Both the position numbers and the translations under genes were made by a program. Positions 16,162 through 23,091 of a stretch of DNA of 64,000 nt are shown here, piece by piece. The stretch covers positions 56,592-120,591 of the forward strand of contig VBGR01000032.1 in the NCBI GenBank assembly GCA_005880695.1. Direction: 5' to 3'. Each line of letters starts with the position of its first letter. Position 1 is the first letter of the stretch. The notes under the pieces were generated by a model. That model was given only the letters and a program-made list of their open reading frames with translations, was not told the origin of the DNA and made no database searches. This stretch comes from Chloroflexota bacterium. Lineage in GTDB: Bacteria > Chloroflexota > Dormibacteria > Dormibacterales > Dormibacteraceae.

Positions 16162-16833
16162 ATGGGTGGGATGGCGATCCGCTACACCGGGCGGCAGTCC
16201 CAGATCGTGGAGCTGGCCGCGCGTGGCCAATCAGACAAGGAGATCGGTGCTGCGCTCGGGCTCTCGACCCACACTGTCCGCAGCCACTTTCAGCGACTCT
16301 ACCGCGCCCAGGGCCTGAGCAACCGAGCCGAGGCGGTGGCGGCCTGGCTGGCCCGGCAGGCGGAGGCGGAGACCCTGGAGTCGGCCGGGGCCGATCTCTC
16401 GCCCGAACACCTCCGAGCAGAGGAAGAGCAGGTGGTTCAGGCGGCTGCCCAGGTCGCATCCGTTCCGGCGCCGGTTCAGCGCCTGCCAGCTCCGGCCCAC
16501 GTTGAGCTGATCAACCTGGCTCGGGCCGAATCCGGACTCCAGCCGCTGGAGTGGAGCGACGAGCTCAGCGCCCTCGCCCAGCAGAGCGCGGTCCGGATGG
16601 CCGCTTGCGGCTACCTCGATACCGTGATCGGCGCCCTGACCCGCGCGGACGGCTCTCCGCTGAGGGCCGAGAACATCGGCTACTGGTCTGGAATGAACGA
16701 CCACCAGATGCACGCATTGTTCATGGCCGATCCGAAGCAGCGCGCGAGCATTCTCGGTCCTTACCAAGAAGTCGGCGCAGGCTGGGCGTTGACGCACCGT
16801 GGAGTGGCCTTTTTGAGCGTTCTGTTCAGTTGA
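16162..16833 (+). CDS. LuxR-type HTH fused to a CAP/SCP domain
   Basis: The 223-residue protein joins two domains rarely seen together. Residues 5-65 are a LuxR-type helix-turn-helix (TGRQSQIVELAARGQSDKEI, then LGLSTHTVRSHFQRLY). Residues 112-223 match the CAP/SCP/PR-1 fold (ELINLARAESGLQPLEW, then AENIGYW, then the final VGAGWALTHRGVAFLSVLF). CAP domains are nearly always secreted, but this protein has no signal peptide or membrane helix, so the CAP part probably acts as a cytoplasmic sensor. ATG 16162 follows AGGAA; ATG 16171 is the alternative. It faces the CxxC secreted protein and precedes the peptide genes, so it is the likely local regulator. Confidence 0.75.
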   Translation: MGGMAIRYTGRQSQIVELAARGQSDKEIGAALGLSTHTVRSHFQRLYRAQGLSNRAEAVAAWLARQAEAETLESAGADLSPEHLRAEEEQVVQAAAQVASVPAPVQRLPAPAHVELINLARAESGLQPLEWSDELSALAQQSAVRMAACGYLDTVIGALTRADGSPLRAENIGYWSGMNDHQMHALFMADPKQRASILGPYQEVGAGWALTHRGVAFLSVLFS

Positions 16834-16879
16834 ATTGGGGCCCGCGTCTACATCACTTAGGATGCACTCATTTTCGCGA

Positions 16880-16908
16880 TTGAAAACGTGGCTCTTGGTG
16901 TGTACTGT
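16880..16908 (+). promoter_or_regulatory. promoter candidate for the peptide operon
   Basis: TTGAAA at 16880-16885 and TACTGT at 16903-16908 are separated by 17 bp, the ideal sigma-70 spacing. This region is also less GC-rich than its surroundings. The first peptide starts 57 bp downstream behind a strong GGAGGTG (16951-16957). Confidence 0.5.
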
Positions 16909-16964
16909 CGAATGCAATGGGACTCGCTCCCAGCGGAATTTTGCATCGAAGGAGGTGCCGCAAA

Positions 16965-17162
16965 ATGCTCACAAAGGGATTCACCCTTGAGGAGCTCGAG
17001 AAGGAGACCATCGTTGGACTTCCTGATCGCGCCGAGATGTCGCTCGTGAACGCCAACGTCGCCGCACCGATTAACGCCGCTGTCGCTTTGAACGTGCTCA
17101 GCGACAACTCCACAGCCTATGCCGCAGCGACGCAGACCAACTACATTCCGCAGTCCATCTAA
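16965..17162 (+). CDS. RiPP-like precursor peptide 1
   Basis: The 65-residue peptide has a leader-like N-terminus (EELEKETIVGLPDRA) and a core-like C-terminus rich in Ala, Asn, Val, Ser and Thr. Conserved parts shared with the next two genes are LPxR, EMSLVNAN (24-31), NVLSDN (43-48), ATQ and YxPQxI at the very end. It has no Cys, signal peptide or membrane helix. The start ATG 16965 lies 7 nt after GGAGGTG; the longer frame from 16917 adds an unrelated basic stretch. Three tandem paralogs followed by a protease with a PqqD-like domain suggest ribosomally made, post-translationally processed peptides. No tailoring enzyme is visible, so the modification is unknown. Confidence 0.75.
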   Translation: MLTKGFTLEELEKETIVGLPDRAEMSLVNANVAAPINAAVALNVLSDNSTAYAAATQTNYIPQSI

Positions 17163-17177
17163 GGAGCTGAATTGAAT

Positions 17178-17372
17178 ATGCCCAAGACGCTCACCGCACA
17201 CGAACTCGAGTTCCAGGTCGTCGAGGTTCTGCCGACGCGAACCGAGATGTCTCTGGTAAACGCCAACCTGGCTTTGCCGGTGAACGCTGCGATTGCCGCC
17301 AACGTCCTCTCAGATAACGCCGTCGCAGGGGCGGTCGCAACCCAATCCAGCTACATCCCGCAAGGCATCTGA
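17178..17372 (+). CDS. RiPP-like precursor peptide 2
   Basis: The 64-residue peptide is the most divergent of the three. Its leader is ELEFQVVEVLPTRT, followed by the shared EMSLVNAN, then LALPVNAAIAANVLSDNA, and it ends SSYIPQGI. It lies 15 bp after peptide 1, with AAGGAG formed over the stop codon of that gene. The ATG at 17178 is preferred, but an in-frame TTG at 17172 sits at a better distance from AAGGAG. The changes from peptide 1 fall mainly at hydrophobic core positions and in the Ser/Thr/Asn pattern, so the three mature products would be similar but distinct. Confidence 0.75.
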   Translation: MPKTLTAHELEFQVVEVLPTRTEMSLVNANLALPVNAAIAANVLSDNAVAGAVATQSSYIPQGI

Positions 17373-17403
17373 ACAAAAACAATAAGGATTTGGTGAGGTA
17401 ACA

Positions 17404-17589
17404 ATGCTGACACACGACGAGCTATCGAAAGAGCTGTTGAGTGAGCTTCCGGACCGCGCCGAGATGTCTCTTGTGAACGCTAACGTGGCGGCGCCGATCA
17501 ACCTGGCGCTGGCCGCCAACGTTCTCTCGGATAACTCGGTCGCGTACGCAAGCGCAACGCAGGTCAACTACCTTCCGCAGACCATCTGA
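17404..17589 (+). CDS. RiPP-like precursor peptide 3
   Basis: The 61-residue peptide has the leader ELSKELLSELPDRA, then EMSLVNAN, then VAAPINLALAANVLSDNSV, and it ends NYLPQTI. Over the last 43 residues it is identical to peptide 1 at 35 positions, far closer than to peptide 2. GGTGAGG at 17391-17397 gives a ribosome binding site 6 nt before the ATG. The M50-type protease gene starts 10 bp after the stop, so the peptide and protease genes form one operon. Conservation on both sides of EMSLVNAN means the leader-core border cannot be fixed from sequence. Confidence 0.75.
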   Translation: MLTHDELSKELLSELPDRAEMSLVNANVAAPINLALAANVLSDNSVAYASATQVNYLPQTI

Positions 17590-17599
17590 CGGACGGGAA

Positions 17600-19336
17600 T
17601 TGATCGGTAAAGATGAGGGCGGTCCCGCGGGCCGCCCTCTACCCGCGTCTGAAGGGAGAGACCAGCTCTCCCTGCCGGGCCTGGGGCAGCTACTGCGGCC
17701 CAGCCTGGCGCCGGGCCTGGAGCTGATCGGCGAATATCAAGGCTCCGGCCTGGAAGAGCCCGTCTTCCTGGTTCGGCGCGCCGACGGGCAGATGATCCAG
17801 GTCTCGAAGCTGCTTTTCACGCTCACCGAGCAGATCGACGGTTCGCGCGACCTGGACGAGCTTGCACTGGCCGTGGGCCGTGCGCTCGATCGCGAGCTCT
17901 GCAGCGACGATGTCGCGTTCTTGTTGCAGCGCAAGCTGCAGCCGGCGGGCCTTGTGCTGCCGCCTGACGGCGACCCGCTGCCCCTGACCCGCCCCGATCC
18001 CCTCTTTGGCCTCCGCTTCCGTCTGGCGGTCCTGCCCGAATCCGCGGTCGGCAAGATCGCCGGTTTCTTCTGGCCACTCTTCAGCTGGCCCGTGATGCTG
18101 GCGACAGCGCTGGGCATGGTCCTGGTGGATTTCTGGCTCTTTTTCCAGCACGGCGTCGCGCAGGGTGTTCGGGAGGTTCTATCGGCGCCCGAGCTGATGC
18201 TGCCGATGCTCGCGCTGCTGGTCTTATCGACCGCCTTTCACGAGTTTGGTCATGCCAGCGGCTGCCGCTATGGCGGCGGCCGGCCGGGCCCCATCGGGGT
18301 GGGTCTGTACCTGGCCTGGCCGGTCTTCTACAGCGACGTGACCGACTCTTACCGGTTGAGCCGCTGGGGCCGGCTCCGGACCGACCTGGGCGGCGTCTAC
18401 TTCAACCTCCTGTTTACGCTGGCCCTGGCCGGCGCTTACTGGCTTACCAGATTCGAGCCGCTCCTCGTTCTCGTCGCCCTGGTCCAGGTCGAGGCGCTGC
18501 ACCAGTTCTTGCCCTTCTTCCGACTGGACGGCTATTACGTGATCAGCGATCTGATCGGCGTGCCCGACCTCTTCGCCCGGATGTGGCCGGCTCTCTTCTC
18601 CCTGGCGCCCTGGCGCCGGCCGGACTCGCGGGTGGCCGATCTCAAGCCCTGGACGCGAGCTGCAGTTTCGGCCTGGATGCTGCTGACGCTCGCGTTTGTC
18701 GGCTTCTTCTACTTCCTTCTTGTTATCGGCGCTCCCCGAATTGCTGCCACTGCCCAGCAGTCCTTCTCCTCGCATGCCCTGGCGGCGAGCGCCGCGATCC
18801 GGAACGGGAGTCTGCCCTCGGCGGTGCTCAACGTGCTGCAGGAAGTGCTGCTGGTGCTACCGCTGGCGGCCATCACCCTGTCTTTGGCCCAGGTTGGGAG
18901 GGCGCTGGTAAGGGTGGGCTGGCGGCTATCCGGCCGGCATCGGTTGACCCGGACCGCCTTCGCATTTGCCGTCACGGCCGCCATCTGCCTCGGAGCGGGC
19001 TACGTCATCGGTGGCCACCTCTACCGGCCGATCCAGCCCTGGGAGAAGGGAACCTTGCCGGTCGTGGCGGGCGTGAGCCAGCCTCCGGCTCCGGCTCCCG
19101 AATCCCCGGTGGGTGGCGGCAGCAACGCCGCCGCCGGGGGCAGCCACCAGCCTGCCCGGTCCGCTCCGGCCTCGGGCCCGGCGCCCGCTCCGAGCTCCAG
19201 CCCAGGCTCGGCGGTCCCGACGGCTGCGCCAAGCGCCAGCCCGGTTCCAACGTCTTCGCCGTCGCCGTCGCCGTCACCCTCGACCTCGCCGGCGCCGCAG
19301 CCGAGTCCCGCTCCGAGCCCAAGCCCATCGCCGTAG
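17600..19336 (+). CDS. RRE-like domain fused to an M50-type membrane metalloprotease
   Basis: The 578-residue protein probably binds and processes or exports the three peptides encoded just upstream. Residues 30-125 look like a PqqD-type winged helix (ELIGEYQ, then MIQVSKLLFTLTEQIDGSRD, then CSDDVAFLLQRK), the fold that recognises RiPP leaders. Residues 150-475 are polytopic with a site-2-protease-like core: HEFGH at 214-218 and the third zinc ligand Asp310 in RLDGYY, as in YydH-type peptide zinc metalloproteases. Residues 495-578 are a Pro/Ser/Ala-rich tail (SPSPSPS repeats), probably outside the cell. The TTG start at 17600 lies 10 bp after peptide 3, behind GGACGGG. Confidence 0.8.
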   Translation: MIGKDEGGPAGRPLPASEGRDQLSLPGLGQLLRPSLAPGLELIGEYQGSGLEEPVFLVRRADGQMIQVSKLLFTLTEQIDGSRDLDELALAVGRALDRELCSDDVAFLLQRKLQPAGLVLPPDGDPLPLTRPDPLFGLRFRLAVLPESAVGKIAGFFWPLFSWPVMLATALGMVLVDFWLFFQHGVAQGVREVLSAPELMLPMLALLVLSTAFHEFGHASGCRYGGGRPGPIGVGLYLAWPVFYSDVTDSYRLSRWGRLRTDLGGVYFNLLFTLALAGAYWLTRFEPLLVLVALVQVEALHQFLPFFRLDGYYVISDLIGVPDLFARMWPALFSLAPWRRPDSRVADLKPWTRAAVSAWMLLTLAFVGFFYFLLVIGAPRIAATAQQSFSSHALAASAAIRNGSLPSAVLNVLQEVLLVLPLAAITLSLAQVGRALVRVGWRLSGRHRLTRTAFAFAVTAAICLGAGYVIGGHLYRPIQPWEKGTLPVVAGVSQPPAPAPESPVGGGSNAAAGGSHQPARSAPASGPAPAPSSSPGSAVPTAAPSASPVPTSSPSPSPSPSTSPAPQPSPAPSPSPSP

Positions 19337-19418
19337 CCGCGCTGTCATGGCCGGGCGACAAGCCGGCGCCGCCTCCGCTTGTCGACCATCTCCAAGACAG
19401 GAATAGGAGCCGGTCTGC

Positions 19419-19434
19419 TACCGTTCCAGTCACT
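19419..19434 (+). promoter_or_regulatory. -10 box for the Cys leader peptide
   Basis: TACCGT at 19419-19424 ends 10 nt before the ATG of the leader ORF, so its mRNA would have no or almost no 5' leader. Mycobacterial Cys-responsive leader ORFs are leaderless in the same way. No firm -35 is seen. Confidence 0.45.
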
Positions 19435-19518
19435 ATGCGGGCGCGAACCGACCGCTTCAATCTGACTCGACGCCGGGTCATCGACTTCGCCCGCAAGACG
19501 GCCTGCTCCTGTAGGTAG
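19435..19518 (+). CDS. Cys-ending leader peptide of the sulfur assimilation operon
   Basis: This 27-codon ORF encodes a peptide with LTRRRVIDFARK in the middle and TACSCR at the end, with Cys at positions 24 and 26. It closely matches the actinobacterial putative leader peptides (RRRxxDxxR then a Cys-rich end) that precede cysteine and sulfur genes. In mycobacteria such ORFs act as cysteine-responsive attenuators: when Cys-tRNA is scarce, stalled ribosomes keep the downstream RNA open. Two hairpins follow before the sulfite reductase start, and the whole operon makes sulfide for cysteine. The region 19337-19616 otherwise holds no gene. Confidence 0.75.
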   Translation: MRARTDRFNLTRRRVIDFARKTACSCR

Positions 19519-19524
19519 GCGCTA

Positions 19525-19543
19525 GGGCGGCACCGCGCCGCCC
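19525..19543 (+). terminator. attenuator hairpin 1 (terminator-like)
   Basis: GGGCGGC (19525-19531) and GCCGCCC (19537-19543) form a perfect 7-bp stem with a 5-nt loop, starting 7 nt after the leader stop codon. It is followed by the pyrimidine-rich TGCCTTTCTC. A ribosome stalled at the Cys codons would cover or alter this hairpin. Confidence 0.5.
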
Positions 19544-19559
19544 TGCCTTTCTCGCTCAG

Positions 19560-19585
19560 TTTCCGCCGGCATCGCCGCGCGGAAA
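19560..19585 (+). promoter_or_regulatory. attenuator hairpin 2 before the sulfite reductase start
   Basis: TTTCCGC-CGGC (19560-19570) pairs with GCCG and GCGGAAA (19574-19585), giving an 11-bp stem with one bulged C and a 3-nt loop. It ends 17 nt before the AGGAG of the sulfite reductase gene, so it could gate termination or ribosome access. Confidence 0.5.
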
Positions 19586-19616
19586 TTTCCATCCACCAAA
19601 TTCAGGAGCAATTTGT

Positions 19617-21347
19617 TTGGCAGTCATCGAGGAGTCGGACGAGACCGCGGAGGGGCTGGGAGCCCTTTCCAAGGTCGAGCGGATCAAGGCCGCCAGCAAT
19701 CACCTTCGGGGCCAGATCTCAGAAGAGCTCGCCGCGGCCAGTGATGCCTTCAGCGAGGACTCGGCGCAGGTCCTGAAGTTTCACGGGGTCTACCAGCAGG
19801 ACGACCGGGACCGTCGCAAGGAGGCCCGCGCCCGCGGCCTCGACAAGCACTGGATGATGATGATCCGGACCCGGATCCCGGGCGGTGTGGTCAGCCCCGA
19901 CGGCTACCTGGCGCACGACCGGATCGCTCGAGAGTGGGGAAACTCGACGCTCCGCGTCACCACTCGCCAGGACTTCCAGCTACATGGGGTCCTCAAGGGC
20001 GACCTGAAGAACAGCCTGAAGGCGATCAACGACGCGCTCATGACCTCGCTCGGCGGCTGCGGCGACCAGGAGCGCAACATCATGGCCTGCCCAGCTCCGG
20101 AAGGCGGCCGCCTCCGCGAGGAGGTGGACGTTTTCCTGGCCGACCTGGTCCGCGCCTTGACCCCTTCGACCGGCGCCTACCACGAGATCTGGATCGACGG
20201 TGAGATGGCGGCGGGCGGCGTTCCGGTGGGGGAGGACGAGCCCCTCTACGGCGAAACCTATCTGCCTCGCAAGTTCAAGACGGCGATCGCGATCGAGGGA
20301 GACAACTGCGTGGATGTCTACTCCAACGACCTCGGCCTGATCGCGATGCGTGCACCCGGCGGCGGGCTGGCGGGCGTCAATCTCCTCGTTGGCGGCGGCC
20401 TCGGCCGGACCGCCAACAAGCCCGATACGTTTCCGACCGTCGCTCTGCCCCTTGCCTTCGTGCTGCCCGATCAGGCGGTCGCCGCGGCCCGAGCGGTGGT
20501 CACGGTGCAGCGCGACTTCGGCGACCGCGTCAACCGCCGCCACGCCCGTCTCAAGTACCTGATTCACGACCGCGGCGTCGATTGGTTCCGCGAGCGCGTG
20601 CAGGAGCGCGTCGACTTCCCGCTGCGGCCCGCCCGCCCGCTCACGTGGAGTCCCGTGGACGACCACCTGGGCTGGCATCCGCAGCCGAACGGCAACCTCT
20701 ATTACGGCCTTTACATCGAGAACGGCCGGATCAAGGATGAAGGCGAGTTCCGGCTCCTGACCGCGCTCCGGAGCCTCGTGCAGACCTACCGGCCGCGGCT
20801 CTTGCTGACCGCCCAGCAGAACCTGATCCTGGCCGACCTGCCACGCACTGGCCGGGGAGCGGTCGAAGCCACCCTCCGCAAGCACGGCGTCCCGCTCTCG
20901 GGCGAGATCTCGAACACTCTCCGCCACTCGATGGGCTGCCCCGCCTATCCGACGTGCGGGCTGGCGGTGGCCGAGTCGGAGCGGGCCCTCCCGGCCTTGA
21001 TCCGGCGGATCGAAGGTGTGGTCGCCGAGCTGGGGCTTGAGGATGAGCGGATCAGCTACCGGATGACGGGCTGCCCCAACGGCTGCGCTCGGCCCTACCT
21101 CGGAGACGTCGGGTTTGTCGGAACCACCCTCGGCAAGTACGACGTCTTCCTGGGCGGCGACTTCGACGGCACGCGTCTCAACACGCTCTTCGCCCCGAAC
21201 GTGCTGCTGCAGGAGATCCCAGACCTCCTCCGCGGCCCGCTGGCGGCCTTTGCAGCCGAGCGCAGCGCAGGCGAGGGCTTCGGCGACTGGTGCCAGCGGC
21301 ACGGGGTGGCGACACTCCGCGAGCGATTCGCGGAATCGGTGGCATGA
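19617..21347 (+). CDS. sir: assimilatory sulfite reductase (siroheme, hemoprotein)
   Basis: The 576-residue enzyme reduces sulfite to sulfide with six electrons, using siroheme coupled to a [4Fe-4S] cluster. The cluster ligands are in the C-terminal half: Cys pair in HSMGCPAYPTCG, then GCPNGCARPYLGD. The early motifs RVTTRQDFQLHG and ACPAPEGG bind substrate and siroheme. Nitrite reductases have the same fold, but the operon (APS reductase, ATP sulfurylase, siroheme synthase) makes sulfite the substrate. The TTG start at 19617 is preceded by AGGAG. Its stop overlaps the APS reductase start. It is the first structural gene behind the attenuator. Confidence 0.88.
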   Translation: MAVIEESDETAEGLGALSKVERIKAASNHLRGQISEELAAASDAFSEDSAQVLKFHGVYQQDDRDRRKEARARGLDKHWMMMIRTRIPGGVVSPDGYLAHDRIAREWGNSTLRVTTRQDFQLHGVLKGDLKNSLKAINDALMTSLGGCGDQERNIMACPAPEGGRLREEVDVFLADLVRALTPSTGAYHEIWIDGEMAAGGVPVGEDEPLYGETYLPRKFKTAIAIEGDNCVDVYSNDLGLIAMRAPGGGLAGVNLLVGGGLGRTANKPDTFPTVALPLAFVLPDQAVAAARAVVTVQRDFGDRVNRRHARLKYLIHDRGVDWFRERVQERVDFPLRPARPLTWSPVDDHLGWHPQPNGNLYYGLYIENGRIKDEGEFRLLTALRSLVQTYRPRLLLTAQQNLILADLPRTGRGAVEATLRKHGVPLSGEISNTLRHSMGCPAYPTCGLAVAESERALPALIRRIEGVVAELGLEDERISYRMTGCPNGCARPYLGDVGFVGTTLGKYDVFLGGDFDGTRLNTLFAPNVLLQEIPDLLRGPLAAFAAERSAGEGFGDWCQRHGVATLRERFAESVA

Positions 21348-22054
21348 GCTTGTCGGTGGACGCGGCGCACGAGCTGGAGGAGGCGACGGCGGAGGAGATC
21401 GTGCGCTGGGCCTATGCAAACCACGAGCGCGTGGCGCTGGTGGCCAGCTTCCAGGCCGAGTCGTCGGTCCTGATCCATCTCGCTGCGAGGGTTGTCGCTC
21501 ACCCCGACGTCATCACGCTCGACACCGGGCGCCTGCCCGAGGAGACGCATCGCGTCATCGACAGCTTTCAGCGGAGCGGCCAGGTCCGGCTGACCGTGCA
21601 GATGCCGGACCCGGCGGAGGTGGCCGAGATGGTCGGGGCCCACGGCCCCAACCTCTTCCTCGACTCGGTCGAGCGCCGGCGCCTCTGCTGCGACGTGCGC
21701 AAGGTGCGACCGCTCCAGCGGGCGCTCGCGGGCTACGACGCCTGGATCACCGGCATCCGTCGCGACCAGGGCCCGACCCGGGCCGGGACTCCGGTCGTGG
21801 CCTCAGATCCCGCACATGGCGGCATCGCCAAATTCGCACCGCTCGCGCGCTGGTCCTCCGAACAGGTCTGGACCTACATCAAGGCCCACGGCCTCATCAC
21901 GCATCCGCTCTACGAGCGTGGCTACACGTCGATCGGCTGCGCGCCCTGCACGCGGGCGGTCCAGCCAGGCGAGGGGGAGCGCGCCGGGCGCTGGTGGTGG
22001 GAGGCGGACGGCGTCAAGGAGTGCGGCCTGCACTGGTCGCCGGAGCCCAGGTGA
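21344..22054 (+). CDS. cysH: APS reductase, assimilatory [4Fe-4S] type
   Basis: The 236-residue enzyme reduces adenylyl sulfate to sulfite with thiol electrons. Cys115-Cys116 (RRLCCDVRK) and Cys199/Cys202 (IGCAPCTR) are the four [4Fe-4S] ligands that mark enzymes using APS rather than PAPS. The catalytic Cys227 is in ECGLH near the end. The N-terminal P-loop-like SFQAES (35-40) and DTGRLPEET (60-68) bind the nucleotide. ATG 21344 overlaps the sulfite reductase stop (ATGA); the longer frame lacks family similarity. APS comes from the ATP sulfurylase encoded downstream, and the product feeds the enzyme before it. Confidence 0.9.
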   Translation: MSLSVDAAHELEEATAEEIVRWAYANHERVALVASFQAESSVLIHLAARVVAHPDVITLDTGRLPEETHRVIDSFQRSGQVRLTVQMPDPAEVAEMVGAHGPNLFLDSVERRRLCCDVRKVRPLQRALAGYDAWITGIRRDQGPTRAGTPVVASDPAHGGIAKFAPLARWSSEQVWTYIKAHGLITHPLYERGYTSIGCAPCTRAVQPGEGERAGRWWWEADGVKECGLHWSPEPR

Positions 22055-23088
22055 AAGCCAGGCTTGGCTTGGCTCTGGCCGCGGCCGCCACCGCGCTGGC
22101 CATCGCCTGCGGGGGCGTCTCGGCTCCGGCGGCGCCGTCCGGGCCCGTCACCCTCCGGCTCGGCTACTTCCAAAATCTGGGGCATGCGCCGGCGCTGGTC
22201 GGCCTTAAAAAGGGCTTCTTCGCTTCGACCCTCGGTTCCCAGGTGACGCTTCAGACCGCGACCTTCAACGCCGGGCCGGACGAAGTGGAAGCGCTTCTCT
22301 CCCGGTCGCTCGACGTCGCGTACATGGGCCCGAACCCCGCCATCACCGCATACGTTCGCTCGCACGGCCAGGCGGTCCGCATCATCTCGGGCGCGACCTC
22401 GGGCGGATCTGCGCTGGTGGTCAAACCGTCGATCACGTCGGCGGCCGACCTGCGCGGCAAGACCGTCGCATCGCCGCAGCTCGGGAACACTCAGGACGTG
22501 GCGTTGCGCTGGTGGCTTGGCCAGCGCGGCTTGAAGACGGGCTTGCAGGGTGGCGGCGACGTCACGGTGCAGCCGCTTGACAACGCCACCGCGCTGCAGG
22601 CGTTCAAGGCCGGGCAGATCGCCGGCGCCTGGGTCTCGGAGCCCTGGGTCAGCCGCTTGCAGCTGGAAGCCGGTGGAAAGCTGCTCGTCGATGAGCGCGA
22701 CCTCTGGCCCGGCGGCCGCTTCGTGACCGTCCAGGTCGTGGTGAGAACCGAGTTCTTGAACCGGAACCGGGCGGTCGTCGAGCGACTCCTGGAAGGCCAG
22801 TTCGAGGCCGGCGAATACCTCCGCACGTATCCCGGCGATGCCCAGAAGCTGGTCGGGGACGCGCTCGGGGAACTGACTGGCAAGCGCCTGCCGGACGCGA
22901 CCGTCGCGGCCGCCTGGAGCCGCCTGGCCTTCACGGAGGACCCGCTCGCCGGCACGCTCAAGCAAGCCTCCGACCACGCGGTCCAGCTCGGCCTGACGCC
23001 GAAGGCAGATCTCTCGCGCGCCTACGATCTCTCGCTCCTGAACCAGGTCCTGGCGCGCCACGGCCGCCCGGCCGTGAAAGGACTCTGA
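22051..23088 (+). CDS. SsuA-type substrate-binding lipoprotein in the sulfur operon
   Basis: The 345-residue product has a lipoprotein signal ending ALAIACGG and the SsuA/TauA-like two-lobe fold (LGYFQNLGHAPALVGLKKGFF, then DVAYMGPNPAITAY, then LRGKTVASPQLGNTQD). It is the binding protein of the importer formed with the next two genes. Its place within a sulfate assimilation operon suggests it brings in alkanesulfonates, taurine, or perhaps sulfate or another sulfur source. No desulfonating monooxygenase is nearby, so sulfonate use is not secure. The GTG start shares GTGA with the APS reductase stop. Confidence 0.8.
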   Translation: MKARLGLALAAAATALAIACGGVSAPAAPSGPVTLRLGYFQNLGHAPALVGLKKGFFASTLGSQVTLQTATFNAGPDEVEALLSRSLDVAYMGPNPAITAYVRSHGQAVRIISGATSGGSALVVKPSITSAADLRGKTVASPQLGNTQDVALRWWLGQRGLKTGLQGGGDVTVQPLDNATALQAFKAGQIAGAWVSEPWVSRLQLEAGGKLLVDERDLWPGGRFVTVQVVVRTEFLNRNRAVVERLLEGQFEAGEYLRTYPGDAQKLVGDALGELTGKRLPDATVAAAWSRLAFTEDPLAGTLKQASDHAVQLGLTPKADLSRAYDLSLLNQVLARHGRPAVKGL

Positions 23089-23091
23089 CGA

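Noticed and set aside
16917..16964. N-terminal extension of peptide 1 from an upstream ATG
   Set aside because: It is not present in the two paralogs, and a strong GGAGGTG site points to ATG 16965.
16965..17589. Lanthipeptide, lasso, daptide or sactipeptide precursors
   Set aside because: The cores have no Cys, no conserved C-terminal Thr, and none of the matching enzymes is nearby.
19980..21419. 479-codon minus-strand frame over sulfite reductase
   Set aside because: It lies opposite a clear enzyme gene and has no recognisable domain; long antisense frames are common at this GC.
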